From JBBQDZ01 sp038237515 (GTDB taxonomy: Bacteria > Actinomycetota > Thermoleophilia > Gaiellales > Gaiellaceae): a stretch of DNA of 64,000 nt. The stretch is taken from positions 3,867 to 67,866 of the forward strand of contig JBBRYP010000015.1 of the NCBI GenBank assembly GCA_038237515.1. The letters are read 5' to 3'. Each line of letters starts with the position of its first letter. The first letter of the stretch is position 1. Under the pieces are notes generated by a model. The model was not told the DNA's origin, did no database searches, and saw only the letters and a program-made list of their open reading frames with translations. This document shows positions 8,008 through 15,503 of the stretch, in pieces. Both the position numbers and the translations under genes were made by a program.

Positions 8008-9227
8008 GCACGTTGCTTCGCGAGGCTCCCCCGGCTCGCGGGTCGGCGCTCGAGCGGATCTCGGTGACGTTGCTGGAGCGCGCGCTTCCCCACCTCGAGG
8101 GTGGAACGCTCGAGGTTCGGCTCCCGGACGGAACGACGCGCCGCTTCGGATCGGGCCCCCTCGTCCGGATCGCGATCGACAGCAGTCACCTCTTTCGCAG
8201 GCTCGCAACGCGCGGCAAGCTCGGGCTCGGCGAGTCGTATACGGCGGGCGAGTGGCATGCCGACGACCTGGTCTCGTTCTTCGAGCTCCTGCTGCGAAAC
8301 GCCGAGGCGGCGACGGAGCGCCACCCGCGGATCCGGCGTGTCCTCGACGCGCGGCCGACGTTCCGGCGCCGAAACGGGCTGCGCGGCGCGCGGCGCAACA
8401 TCGGCTACCACTACGACCTCGGCAACGAGCTCTTCGCCTCGTTCCTCGACGAGACGATGACGTACTCCTGCGCCGTCTTCGAGTCTCCGGACGAGCCGCT
8501 CGCACGTGCGCAGGAGCGGAAGCTGCGGGGGGTCGCCGAGAAGCTGCGCCTACGCCCCGACGATCACCTGCTCGAGATCGGGTGCGGCTGGGGGAGCTTC
8601 GCGATCCACGCGGCGCGGGAGCACGGGGCACGCGTGACGGCGCTGACGATCTCACGCGAGCAGGCAGAGCTCGCGCGCCGGCGGGTGGTCGCCGCCGGGG
8701 TGGCCGACCGCGTCGAGATTGTCGAGCAGGACTACCGGCTGCACCAGGGGGAGTACACGAAGCTCGCCTCGATCGAGATGATCGAGGCGATCGGCGAGGC
8801 GCAGTGGCCGACCTTCTTCGCGGCGTGCGACCGCCTGCTCGCCCGCGACGGGGTCGCCTGTATCCAGACGATCCTCGTGCCCGATCGCCGCTTCGCCCGC
8901 TACCGGCGTACGCCGGACTGGATCGAGCGCTACGTCTTCCCCGGCTGCCTGATCCCCTCGCTTGCCGCGCTCACTCGTGCGATGACGCGGTCGTCGCGGC
9001 TGATGGTGCACGAGCTCGAGGAGATCGGGCGCCACTATGCCGAGACGCTTCGCCGCTGGCGCGAACACTTCCACGCAAATCTTGGCCCCCTCCGAGAACT
9101 CGGTGCCGACGAGCGCTTCGAACGGACGTGGGACTTCTATCTGTCCTATTGCGAGGCAGCCTTTCGCACGCGCGTCCTGCGGGACGTCCAGCTCGTGCTG
9201 ACGCGGGCCCAGAACGAGCGTCTGTGA
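8004..9227 (+). CDS. cfa: Cyclopropane-fatty-acyl-phospholipid synthase-type methyltransferase
   Basis: 407 residues. An N-terminal lipid-binding region (about 1-110) precedes the SAM methyltransferase. HYDLGNELF and MTYSCAVF match the Cfa substrate region, with the Cys of YSCA at the classic position. LEIGCGWGSFAIHAA is SAM motif I, and SIEMIEAIGE carries the glutamate of the bicarbonate site. The enzyme adds a methylene or methyl group from SAM across an acyl double bond on phospholipid. It is coupled by 4-bp overlaps to DUF1365 upstream and the acyltransferase downstream. Whether the product is a cyclopropane, a mid-chain methyl branch or a further oxidised lipid cannot be read from sequence. 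Confidence 0.9.
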   Translation: MSTLLREAPPARGSALERISVTLLERALPHLEGGTLEVRLPDGTTRRFGSGPLVRIAIDSSHLFRRLATRGKLGLGESYTAGEWHADDLVSFFELLLRNAEAATERHPRIRRVLDARPTFRRRNGLRGARRNIGYHYDLGNELFASFLDETMTYSCAVFESPDEPLARAQERKLRGVAEKLRLRPDDHLLEIGCGWGSFAIHAAREHGARVTALTISREQAELARRRVVAAGVADRVEIVEQDYRLHQGEYTKLASIEMIEAIGEAQWPTFFAACDRLLARDGVACIQTILVPDRRFARYRRTPDWIERYVFPGCLIPSLAALTRAMTRSSRLMVHELEEIGRHYAETLRRWREHFHANLGPLRELGADERFERTWDFYLSYCEAAFRTRVLRDVQLVLTRAQNERL

Positions 9228-9853
9228 TCCTCTACGAGCTGCTCGAGCGCATCGGCTTCCGCGCCGCGGCGAGCCGTCTGTACCGGGTCGAGGTGGCGGG
9301 CGCGGACCGGATACCCCGCGGCCCCGCGATCCTGGTGGCCAATCACGAGTCGATGATCGACCCGTGGATCCTGGGTCTCGCCACGCCCCGCCCGATCCGC
9401 TACATGGCCAAGGCCGATTTCTTTCAGAACCCACTCCTGCGCGCGGTCATGAACGCCTTCGGAACCTTTCCGGTGGAGCGGGGGACCGGCGACACCGGCG
9501 CATTGGGTCAGGCCGGGCGCCTGCTCGACGAGGGGCAGGTGCTCGGAATCTTCCCCCAGGGGACCGTACTTCCGTACCGTCGGCGGCCCTGGCACCGCGG
9601 AGCTGCCCGGCTCGCCCTGCTGACCGGGGCCCCGGTCGTTCCCGTGGCGCTCGTCGGCACGGAGCGGGCGCTCCGCCCGGGGCGTCCCAAGGTCGGGCTC
9701 CCGAAGATTCGCGTGCTCGTTGCGCGGCCGCTCGAGGTCATCCGGCAGCGGCCGACGATCGCGGCGGCGAAGGCCTTGACCAGCCGGTTCGAGGAGACGA
9801 TTTCCGAGCTCCGAGCGCCCTACGGGCCGCCGGCGCACGCGTGGCTGGACTAG
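9224..9853 (+). CDS. 1-acyl-glycerol-3-phosphate acyltransferase-like protein (PlsC family)
   Basis: 209 residues from GTG overlapping the cfa stop. Acyltransferase block I is NHESMID (the HX4D catalytic pair) and block III is FPQGT, a Q-for-E variant of the usual FPEGT. VVPVALVGTERAL corresponds to block IV. No membrane helix is obvious except a weak N-terminal one. PlsC proteins esterify the sn-2 position of lysophosphatidic acid with an acyl chain. Inside this operon it may remodel phospholipids with the modified chains. The frame is open far upstream but only as a shadow of cfa. Confidence 0.85.
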   Translation: MILYELLERIGFRAAASRLYRVEVAGADRIPRGPAILVANHESMIDPWILGLATPRPIRYMAKADFFQNPLLRAVMNAFGTFPVERGTGDTGALGQAGRLLDEGQVLGIFPQGTVLPYRRRPWHRGAARLALLTGAPVVPVALVGTERALRPGRPKVGLPKIRVLVARPLEVIRQRPTIAAAKALTSRFEETISELRAPYGPPAHAWLD

Positions 9854-9857
9854 CCGC

Positions 9858-10652
9858 GTGATCGACGAGCGCTGGCTCCTGCTCCTCGTCGGCTGGGCCG
9901 TCGCGTCTGCGCTGCTGTGGGCGCTCTACGTGCTCCAGCGCCGAACGGGCGACGCGACCGCCGTGGACGCCGGCTGGGCGACGAGCCTCGTCGTCGTCTC
10001 GATCCTCTACGGCTGCCTGGGGCCTGGCGCGCTCTGCCACCGGGTGCTGATCGCGACGCTCGTGGGTCTGGAGAACCTGCGGCTCGCGCTCCTCGTCCTG
10101 CGCCGTGTCGGCGGCAAGGAGGACACGCGCTACCAGGAGCTGCGCGCGCGCGGGCGCGCGCGGGGGCGAGAGCAGCTCTCTTTTGCCGTCTTCTACCAGG
10201 CGCAGGCGGCGCTCGCGGCCCTGCTCTCGGTGCCGATCCTGCTCGCCGTCTTCAACGGCCACGACAACCTCGAGCCGCTGGAATGGGCAGGGGCCGCCGT
10301 CTGGCTTCTCGGCGCAGGCTTCGAGGCGATCGCCGACCGGCAGCTCACCCGCCACAAGGCCGACCCGGCCAATCGGGGCAAGACGATGCAGAGTGGCCTG
10401 TGGCGCTACTCGCGCCACCCGAACTACTTCGGGCAGTGGCTGACCTGGGTCGGGTATGCGCTCGTCGCCTGCGCAGCCCCGTGGGGCTGGACGGCGTTCT
10501 TCGCGCCGCTGCTGATGCTGTACTTGATCCTCTTCGTCACCGGCGTGAAGCCCTCGGAGGAGGCAGCCGTCAAGAGCCGCGGCGAGGACTTCCGCCGCTA
10601 CCAGCGCGAGACCAGCGCCTTCGTGCCCTGGTTCCCACGCAGCAGCTCGTGA
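9858..10652 (+). CDS. DUF1295 family membrane protein (steroid 5-alpha-reductase/ICMT fold)
   Basis: 264 residues with about six hydrophobic segments. The C-terminal signature GLWRYSRHPNYFGQWLTWVGYAL and KSRGEDFRRYQRETSAFVPW is here read as two parts, RHPNYFGQ and the RRYQ..TSAFVPW tail, diagnostic of DUF1295. Relatives reduce or methylate lipid-like substrates using the same fold as steroid 5-alpha-reductase and isoprenylcysteine methyltransferase. A GC-only stretch (10142-10165) encodes RARGRARGRE. It begins 4 bp after the acyltransferase stop, so it belongs to the lipid operon, and DUF1295 genes recur beside COG2907/DUF1365/Cfa sets. Specific reaction unknown. Confidence 0.85.
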   Translation: MIDERWLLLLVGWAVASALLWALYVLQRRTGDATAVDAGWATSLVVVSILYGCLGPGALCHRVLIATLVGLENLRLALLVLRRVGGKEDTRYQELRARGRARGREQLSFAVFYQAQAALAALLSVPILLAVFNGHDNLEPLEWAGAAVWLLGAGFEAIADRQLTRHKADPANRGKTMQSGLWRYSRHPNYFGQWLTWVGYALVACAAPWGWTAFFAPLLMLYLILFVTGVKPSEEAAVKSRGEDFRRYQRETSAFVPWFPRSSS

Positions 10653-10688
10653 GGACGGCGCCCCTGTCCGCTGCGGCCAGGTCCGGGA

Positions 10689-10821
10689 GCCTGACCCCGG
10701 TACATGTCCCGCCGGCCGATCGAAGCTGCGGCGCAACGCGTCGGGTCCGCGCCTCCAGAACGCTTCTGCAGGCCTTTTCGTTGCATCTGTCCGTTTGGGA
10801 CCAGTCCGGCGGCCTGACCCC
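10689..10821. repeat. Two copies of the motif GCCTGACCCC in the gap before the second methyltransferase
   Basis: GCCTGACCCC occurs at 10689-10698 and 10812-10821. Each copy is followed within a few bases by an ATG (GGTACATG and AAGTCATG). The 217-bp interval 10653-10869 holds nothing else I can name. The copies may be dispersed short repeats or a regulatory site; there is no direct evidence for function. Confidence 0.3.
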
Positions 10822-10869
10822 AAGTCATGGCTCTTCGGGCCGGTGGGCGAGCGCAGGAAGGTGACCGCT

Positions 10870-11892
10870 TTGGACACGTTCCTCGACCCGCTGCTCGCGC
10901 GCCGGCTCGTGCCCGACCCGCTCGTTCGCCTCGGCATCCGCGCGAACTGCGCGATCCGCCTGCGTCGGGAGGCTCGCGGGGGTGTGGAGGCGCAGGAGCG
11001 GCGGCTGAACGAGCTCCTGCGCGAGCTCCGGGCATCGCCGATCGCCGGCGAGGTCGACAAGCCGAACGAGCAGCACTACGAGCTCCCGCCCGAATTCTTC
11101 CAGCTCGTCCTCGGGCCGCGGCTCAAGTACAGCTGCTGCCTCTGGCCGGAAGGCGTCCGCACGATCGAAGAGGCCGAGGAGGCGATGCTGCGGCTCACAT
11201 GCGAGCGCGCCGGAGTCGAGGACGGTATGGAGCTCCTCGACCTCGGCTGCGGCTGGGGCTCGCTCTCGTTCTGGCTCGCGGAGCGCTATCCGCGGGCCCG
11301 GATCCTCGCCATCTCCAACTCGCGCGTCCAGCGCAGCTACATCGAGGCGGAGGCGAAGCGCCGCCACGTCGAGAACCTCGAGGTCGTGACGGCGGACGTG
11401 AACGCCTACGACACCGGGCGGCGATTCGACCGAATCGTCTCGGTGGAGATGCTGGAGCACATGCGCAACTATGAGGCGCTCCTGGCGAAGCTCGCTTCCT
11501 GGCTCACAACCGACGGCAAGCTCTTCGTCCACGTCTTCACGCACCGCCGGTTCGCGTACCCGTACACGACCTCCTGGATGGCCCGACGCTTCTTCACGGC
11601 CGGGACGATGCCCTCGCACGAGCTCTTGCTCCACTTCCAGCGCGACCTGCGGCTCACCGAGCGCTGGGCGGTGGGAGGACGGCACTACGCCCGCACGAGC
11701 GAAGCCTGGCTCGGTGCCCTCGACGCAGCCGTCGACCGCATCCTCCCGATCCTCGCGCACACGTACGGCTCCCGCCGCGCCGCCGTCTGGCTCGCCAACT
11801 GGCGGATCTTCTTCCTCGCCTGTGCCGAGCTCTGGGGATACCGCGGCGGGCAAGAATGGCTCGTCTCGCACTACCTCTTCGAGCCGCGCTAG
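10870..11892 (+). CDS. Second Cfa-like SAM-dependent methyltransferase
   Basis: 340 residues. NEQHYELPPEFF replaces the HYDLGNEFF-type substrate motif, then KYSCCLW, SAM motif I LDLGCGWGSLSFWLAERYP, and SVEMLEHMRNYE with the conserved Glu. It belongs to COG2230 but is shorter than the first Cfa and lacks most of its N-terminal domain, so it is a different subgroup. It probably methylates an unsaturated acyl chain or another lipid-like substrate. A Shine-Dalgarno AGGAAGG (10855-10861) sits 8 nt before TTG 10870, which decides the start; GTG 10861 is too close to it. It follows the lipid operon after a 217-bp gap. Confidence 0.85.
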   Translation: MDTFLDPLLARRLVPDPLVRLGIRANCAIRLRREARGGVEAQERRLNELLRELRASPIAGEVDKPNEQHYELPPEFFQLVLGPRLKYSCCLWPEGVRTIEEAEEAMLRLTCERAGVEDGMELLDLGCGWGSLSFWLAERYPRARILAISNSRVQRSYIEAEAKRRHVENLEVVTADVNAYDTGRRFDRIVSVEMLEHMRNYEALLAKLASWLTTDGKLFVHVFTHRRFAYPYTTSWMARRFFTAGTMPSHELLLHFQRDLRLTERWAVGGRHYARTSEAWLGALDAAVDRILPILAHTYGSRRAAVWLANWRIFFLACAELWGYRGGQEWLVSHYLFEPR

Positions 11893-11902
11893 CGTCCCCT
11901 CG

Positions 11903-12460
11903 GTGCACGAGCGCGTCGCCCCGCCCGACCCCCCGCTGCACGAGGGGGACATCGTCCTGCGGCCGGCGCGCGAGGCCGACCTCTGCGCGATCGCCGAAGA
12001 AGGCGCCGACCCGGAGCTCCAGCGCTGGCTGAACATTCCCGTTCCATACACGCCCGAGGCCGCCCAGGCCTACCTCGACTACGCCCGCCGGACCTGGGAG
12101 GGCCCGCCGAGTGAAGGGCTCGCGTTCACGATCGCCGACCGCGCGACGGACGAGTATCTCGGAGGGATCATCCTCTTCGTCGCGCGCCACGAGATCAGCG
12201 AGGTCGGCTACAGCGTCAAGCCCTCGGCGCGCGGCCGTGGCGTTGCGACGCGCGCGGTCGCTCTCGTCGCCCACTGGGCGTTCCGCGACCTCGGCGTCAA
12301 GCGCATCGAGCTTCGTACCCACCTTGAAAACCGAGCATCCCAGCGAGTGGCCGAGAAAGCGGGATTCGTGAGAGAGGGAGTCGAGCGGAAGTCGCGGTCG
12401 CTGCGAGGGGAGCGTTACGACGTCTACTGCTTCTCGCTCTTGCCCGAGGACGGAGATTGA
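11903..12460 (+). CDS. GNAT-family N-acetyltransferase (RimJ/RimL type)
   Basis: 185 residues from GTG. The arrangement is typical of RimJ/RimL-like acetyltransferases: IVLRPAREADLCAIAEE, then EYLGGIILFVARHEISEVGYSV, the acetyl-CoA pyrophosphate loop ARGRGVATRA, LGVKRIELRTHLENRASQRVAEKAGF and a C-terminal strand with YDVYCFSLL. It transfers acetyl from acetyl-CoA to an amine; the substrate could be a protein N-terminus or a small molecule. It lies 11 bp downstream of the methyltransferase, and its stop overlaps the TTG of the next gene, so all may share a transcript. Confidence 0.8.
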   Translation: MHERVAPPDPPLHEGDIVLRPAREADLCAIAEEGADPELQRWLNIPVPYTPEAAQAYLDYARRTWEGPPSEGLAFTIADRATDEYLGGIILFVARHEISEVGYSVKPSARGRGVATRAVALVAHWAFRDLGVKRIELRTHLENRASQRVAEKAGFVREGVERKSRSLRGERYDVYCFSLLPEDGD

Positions 12461-12984
12461 AGGACGCCCTTCTCCTCGTCGACCTCGTCAACGACTTCCA
12501 CCACGAGGACGGTGACAGGCTGCGCGATTCCTTTCGTGCCCGCCATGACGGGATGCTCGCCGCGATCGCGGATGCCCGCCGCCGGGAGATCCCGATCATC
12601 TATGCGAACGACGACGGTGGCGGCTGGGACGGCGACGCGCTCAAGCTCGTGAAGAAAGCTGTCCAGGACAGCCGTGGCGGCGCGCTGATCGCGGCGATCG
12701 CGCCGCAGGCGGGCGACCGATTCATCGTCAAGCCCCGCTACTCGGCCTTCGACCACACGCCGCTCGTCCTCATCCTCCGCCAGCTCGAGGTCGAGCGCAT
12801 CCTGCTGGCGGGTGCGGTGACGGAGATGTGCGTCGTCCAGACGGCGATCGACGCCCGGGAGCTCGGCTTCAAGATCACCGTCCTCCCCGACGCCTGCGCG
12901 TCTGTCGACGAGCGGAACGAGCAGCTGGCGCTCGAATACCTCGAGCGAGTCGTCGGCGCCTTCCTCGAGCGTTCCACTCGGTAG
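12457..12984 (+). CDS. Isochorismatase-family cysteine hydrolase
   Basis: 175 residues. The DALLLVDLVNDF strand carries the catalytic Asp, FIVKPRYSAF the Lys, and LLAGAVTEMCVVQTAIDA the nucleophilic Cys, in the usual order of the superfamily, with the cis-peptide motif region AGAVTEMCV. Members cleave amides or ethers (nicotinamidase, N-carbamoylsarcosine amidase, isochorismatase). None of the substrate-defining residues I know lets me choose. TTG start overlaps the GNAT stop (TTGA). Cotranscription with the GNAT is likely. Confidence 0.85.
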   Translation: MKDALLLVDLVNDFHHEDGDRLRDSFRARHDGMLAAIADARRREIPIIYANDDGGGWDGDALKLVKKAVQDSRGGALIAAIAPQAGDRFIVKPRYSAFDHTPLVLILRQLEVERILLAGAVTEMCVVQTAIDARELGFKITVLPDACASVDERNEQLALEYLERVVGAFLERSTR

Positions 12985-14780
12985 TGCATCCGCTCGCCTT
13001 CCTTCCCGCTCTCGCCGGCCTTGCGCTCGCCGCCGCGCCGGCCGGTCACGCGACGGCGTTCCACCGGTGCTTCGATCCACCGATGACGTGCGCGACGGTG
13101 CCGGTCCCGCTCGATCGCGCCCGCGCCGGTGGGCGGAGGTTGAAGCTGATCGTCGAACGGAGGCCGGCGACGGCGCGGCCCCGCAACGGAGCCGTGTTCG
13201 CGTTCGCAGGCGGCCCCGGTCAGGCGGCGACGTCCTTCGTCGATTTCTTCACGCGGGCTCTCGCGCCGGCGCTTCGCACCCGCGATCTGATCGTGTTCGA
13301 CCAGCGCGGCACCGGTCTGTCGGGGTTCCTGCGGTGCCGCGGCGATCAGGAGGCTCGACCCCTCGGCATCGCCTGCGCCAACGCGCTCGGGAGCCGCGTG
13401 CACCACTACGGGACGGCGGCGACCGTCGACGACATCGAGGCGGTCCGGGAGGCTGTGGGCGTCGAGAAGATCACCCTGTACGGGGCGTCGTACGGAACCT
13501 TCGTCGCCGAGTCGTACGCCCGCCGCTACCCCGACCACGTCGAGTCGCTCGTCCTCGACAGCGTCGTCCTCCCCACCGGTGACGACCCCTTCGATCGCAG
13601 CACCTACCGGGCTATCCCCCGGATCCTGGCCGACCTCTGCGCGGACGGGGGATGCGCCGACGTGAAGGGCGACCTCGAGGCGGTGATACACAGGATCCTC
13701 TCCGGCCGGAATCGCGTCGACACCGTCTCGTACACAGGTAAGGCGCGAGCGGCACGCACCACCACGGCTGGCCTCTTCGCCGCGCTCCAGTTCGGGCTCG
13801 CGTTCGATCCGGTCATGCGCTCCCGCTTCCCGGCCGCGCTGCACGCCGCCGTCGCGGGCGACACGTATCCGCTCGGCCGTCTCCTCGTCGCGGTGAACGG
13901 GGAGGGGGCGGCGGCCACGCGCGGAGACGACATCGGCTTCAGCCGCGCGCTCAACTCCGCGACGACCTGTGAGGACACGATCCTTCCGTGGGATCGAGCG
14001 GCTTCGATCCCGTCGCGGCTCGCGCGGGCGAGGTCGCTGCTCGCAGCGGTTCCGACCGAGACTTTCGCGCCCTTCGACCGCGCCTCCGCATTGCGCAGCG
14101 ACATCATGAAGACGTGTCTGCCCTGGCCGACGGTCTCGCAGGCACCGGCCGAGCCCGCTCTCGAGCCCGACGTGCCAGTCCTCGTCCTCGACGGCGTCGA
14201 CGACCCGCTCACGCCTCTCTCGGACGCGCTGGCGGCCGCGGCCGAGTTCAGGCACGCGAACGTGGTCGCAGTCCCCGACAGCGGTCACAGCGTCTTCACG
14301 CCCTCCTTCGGCGGCCCGAGATCGAACGGGACACCTTGCGTCGAACGCTCGGTCCGGAGCTTCTTCGCCCACCGCCCGGTCAGCCCGTGCGCTCGGGTCC
14401 CTCACCGTCTGCGGCCGGCGCCAACGCCCCCTCGCTCGCTGCGTGCGGTCGTGCCCTGGCCGGGAATCGCGGGACGGGTCGGGCTGACCCTCCGCGCGGT
14501 CGTCCTGACCCTCGACGACGTGACCCTCTCGGCGCTCTCGCCGCTGGCGCCCCTGACGGGACTCCGCAGCGGAACCTTCGGAGGGGTCGACACCTCGTTC
14601 ACGCTCGAGCATGTCTCCTACGTCCCCGGTGTCATCGTCTCCGGGCACGCAAATCTCGCTCGAGGCTCGGGGAGCTTCAGGATCTCCGGCAGCGGCAGCC
14701 TGGGTACGCTCACCATCGGGGCCCGCGGTCGGATCGTAGGCGTCCTCGACGGCCGCCCGATCGACATCCGGCGCCCGTGA
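12984..14780 (+). CDS. Secreted alpha/beta hydrolase, tripeptidyl-aminopeptidase (TAP) type
   Basis: 598 residues. The N-terminal VHPLAFLPALAGLALAAAPAGHA looks like a short signal peptide (given here in parts: hydrophobic LAFLPALAGLALAAA, then AGHA cleavage region). Oxyanion motif AGGPGQ, nucleophile GASYGT, DGVDDPLTP (acid) and DSGHSVF (histidine) form the serine hydrolase triad of the SCO7095/TAP group. After the hydrolase (to about residue 470) a C-terminal beta-rich domain of roughly 120 residues ends in an unusual SGSGSL repeat. It would cleave peptides or esters outside the cytoplasm. GTG start follows the preceding TAG at once. Confidence 0.85.
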   Translation: MHPLAFLPALAGLALAAAPAGHATAFHRCFDPPMTCATVPVPLDRARAGGRRLKLIVERRPATARPRNGAVFAFAGGPGQAATSFVDFFTRALAPALRTRDLIVFDQRGTGLSGFLRCRGDQEARPLGIACANALGSRVHHYGTAATVDDIEAVREAVGVEKITLYGASYGTFVAESYARRYPDHVESLVLDSVVLPTGDDPFDRSTYRAIPRILADLCADGGCADVKGDLEAVIHRILSGRNRVDTVSYTGKARAARTTTAGLFAALQFGLAFDPVMRSRFPAALHAAVAGDTYPLGRLLVAVNGEGAAATRGDDIGFSRALNSATTCEDTILPWDRAASIPSRLARARSLLAAVPTETFAPFDRASALRSDIMKTCLPWPTVSQAPAEPALEPDVPVLVLDGVDDPLTPLSDALAAAAEFRHANVVAVPDSGHSVFTPSFGGPRSNGTPCVERSVRSFFAHRPVSPCARVPHRLRPAPTPPRSLRAVVPWPGIAGRVGLTLRAVVLTLDDVTLSALSPLAPLTGLRSGTFGGVDTSFTLEHVSYVPGVIVSGHANLARGSGSFRISGSGSLGTLTIGARGRIVGVLDGRPIDIRRP

Positions 14781-15141
14781 GCGCGACGTTCCGGCAGACG
14801 GCCTTCGACGACGCAGACGGCGTTGCGACGCTGCTCGAGGCTCGCGAGCTCGAGGAATTCGCGCAGACGGGCAGCCACACCGGAACGCAGGTCCGCGGCT
14901 GGTGGAGCGAGGACGACCCGCCCCTCGAAGGCCGCTCCTGGGTCGCGGTGGGCGACGGACAGATCGTCGCATTCGGACGCATGCGCCGCGAGGGCGCGAC
15001 CGCGCGCTGTGGCTCGAGGGTTACCCCTCGGTCGGTCTCGAGGTGGACGCGTCGAACGAGACGGGCGCGACTCGTCTCTACGAGCGCGCGGGCATGCGGA
15101 CTACCCGCCAGTACGACGTCTTCGAGCGCCGGCTCGCCTGA
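14777..15141 (+). pseudogene. GNAT acetyltransferase remnant with internal deletion
   Basis: A GTG overlapping the previous stop opens a plausible GNAT N-terminus (FRQTAFDDADGVATLLEARE to about WVAVGDGQIVAFGRM). From about 15005 the frame changes, and the GNAT C-terminal strand-helix LEVDASNETGATRLYERAGM follows in another frame to the stop at 15141. The central acetyl-CoA binding segment (R/QxxGxG/A) is missing, so an internal deletion with a frame change has removed the catalytic core. The remainder is about a third to half of a usual single- or double-domain GNAT. It is probably non-functional. Confidence 0.7.
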
Positions 15142-15178
15142 CGTCGCGCCGATACCGGGCTCCGTCCAGCCGACGCCT

Positions 15179-15421
15179 CTAGAAGTCACGCCGCGCCCTC
15201 CCGCGCCCGCGTCGCGCGACGGGCGGTTCGCGCTCCAGACACGGCGACGGATGCCCGTTCTCGACCCGTAGACGCTCGATCGTGGCGGACGCGTCGTCGC
15301 GCGTTCGAGGGAACTCCTCGCCCGCTCGCTCGCAGAGCGCCACCGTCAGCGCGTAAACCTGGCGAACCGTCGGTGAGCTCCTGCGCGCCCCGGATGAATC
15401 GAGTGCCTCTCTCTCCTCCAC
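15179..15421 (-). CDS. Small conserved-looking protein (DUF3072-like)
   Basis: 80 residues from GTG. The core PTVRQVYALTVALCERAGEE followed by RTRDDASATIERLR and ENGHPSP resembles the DUF3072-type helical pattern (RQ...L..LCE.A...F....T..EAS..I..L). The tail is arginine-rich. Function unknown. It is oriented like paaN but separated from it by about 80 bp and probably independent. Codon use is normal for the window, and the amphipathic pattern argues that it is real. Confidence 0.55.
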   Translation of the reverse strand: MEEREALDSSGARRSSPTVRQVYALTVALCERAGEEFPRTRDDASATIERLRVENGHPSPCLEREPPVARRGRGRARRDF

Positions 15422-15503
15422 CTCTCGGAGTGAAGCAGCAGGGGTGTAGCGCGCGTGTGACGGGTTCGAGCCGAAAGTGCACCGCCAGACGGGGGCGCCA
15501 GGA

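Noticed and set aside
12738..14972. A 744-codon leftward open frame across the isochorismatase and peptidase genes
   Set aside because: It is the antisense shadow of well-supported genes, with Arg/Asp/Gly-rich composition.
15455..15485. A GGGTTCGAGCC string resembling a tRNA T-loop
   Set aside because: Only three base pairs can form in the stem, and no acceptor, anticodon or D arm is found around it.
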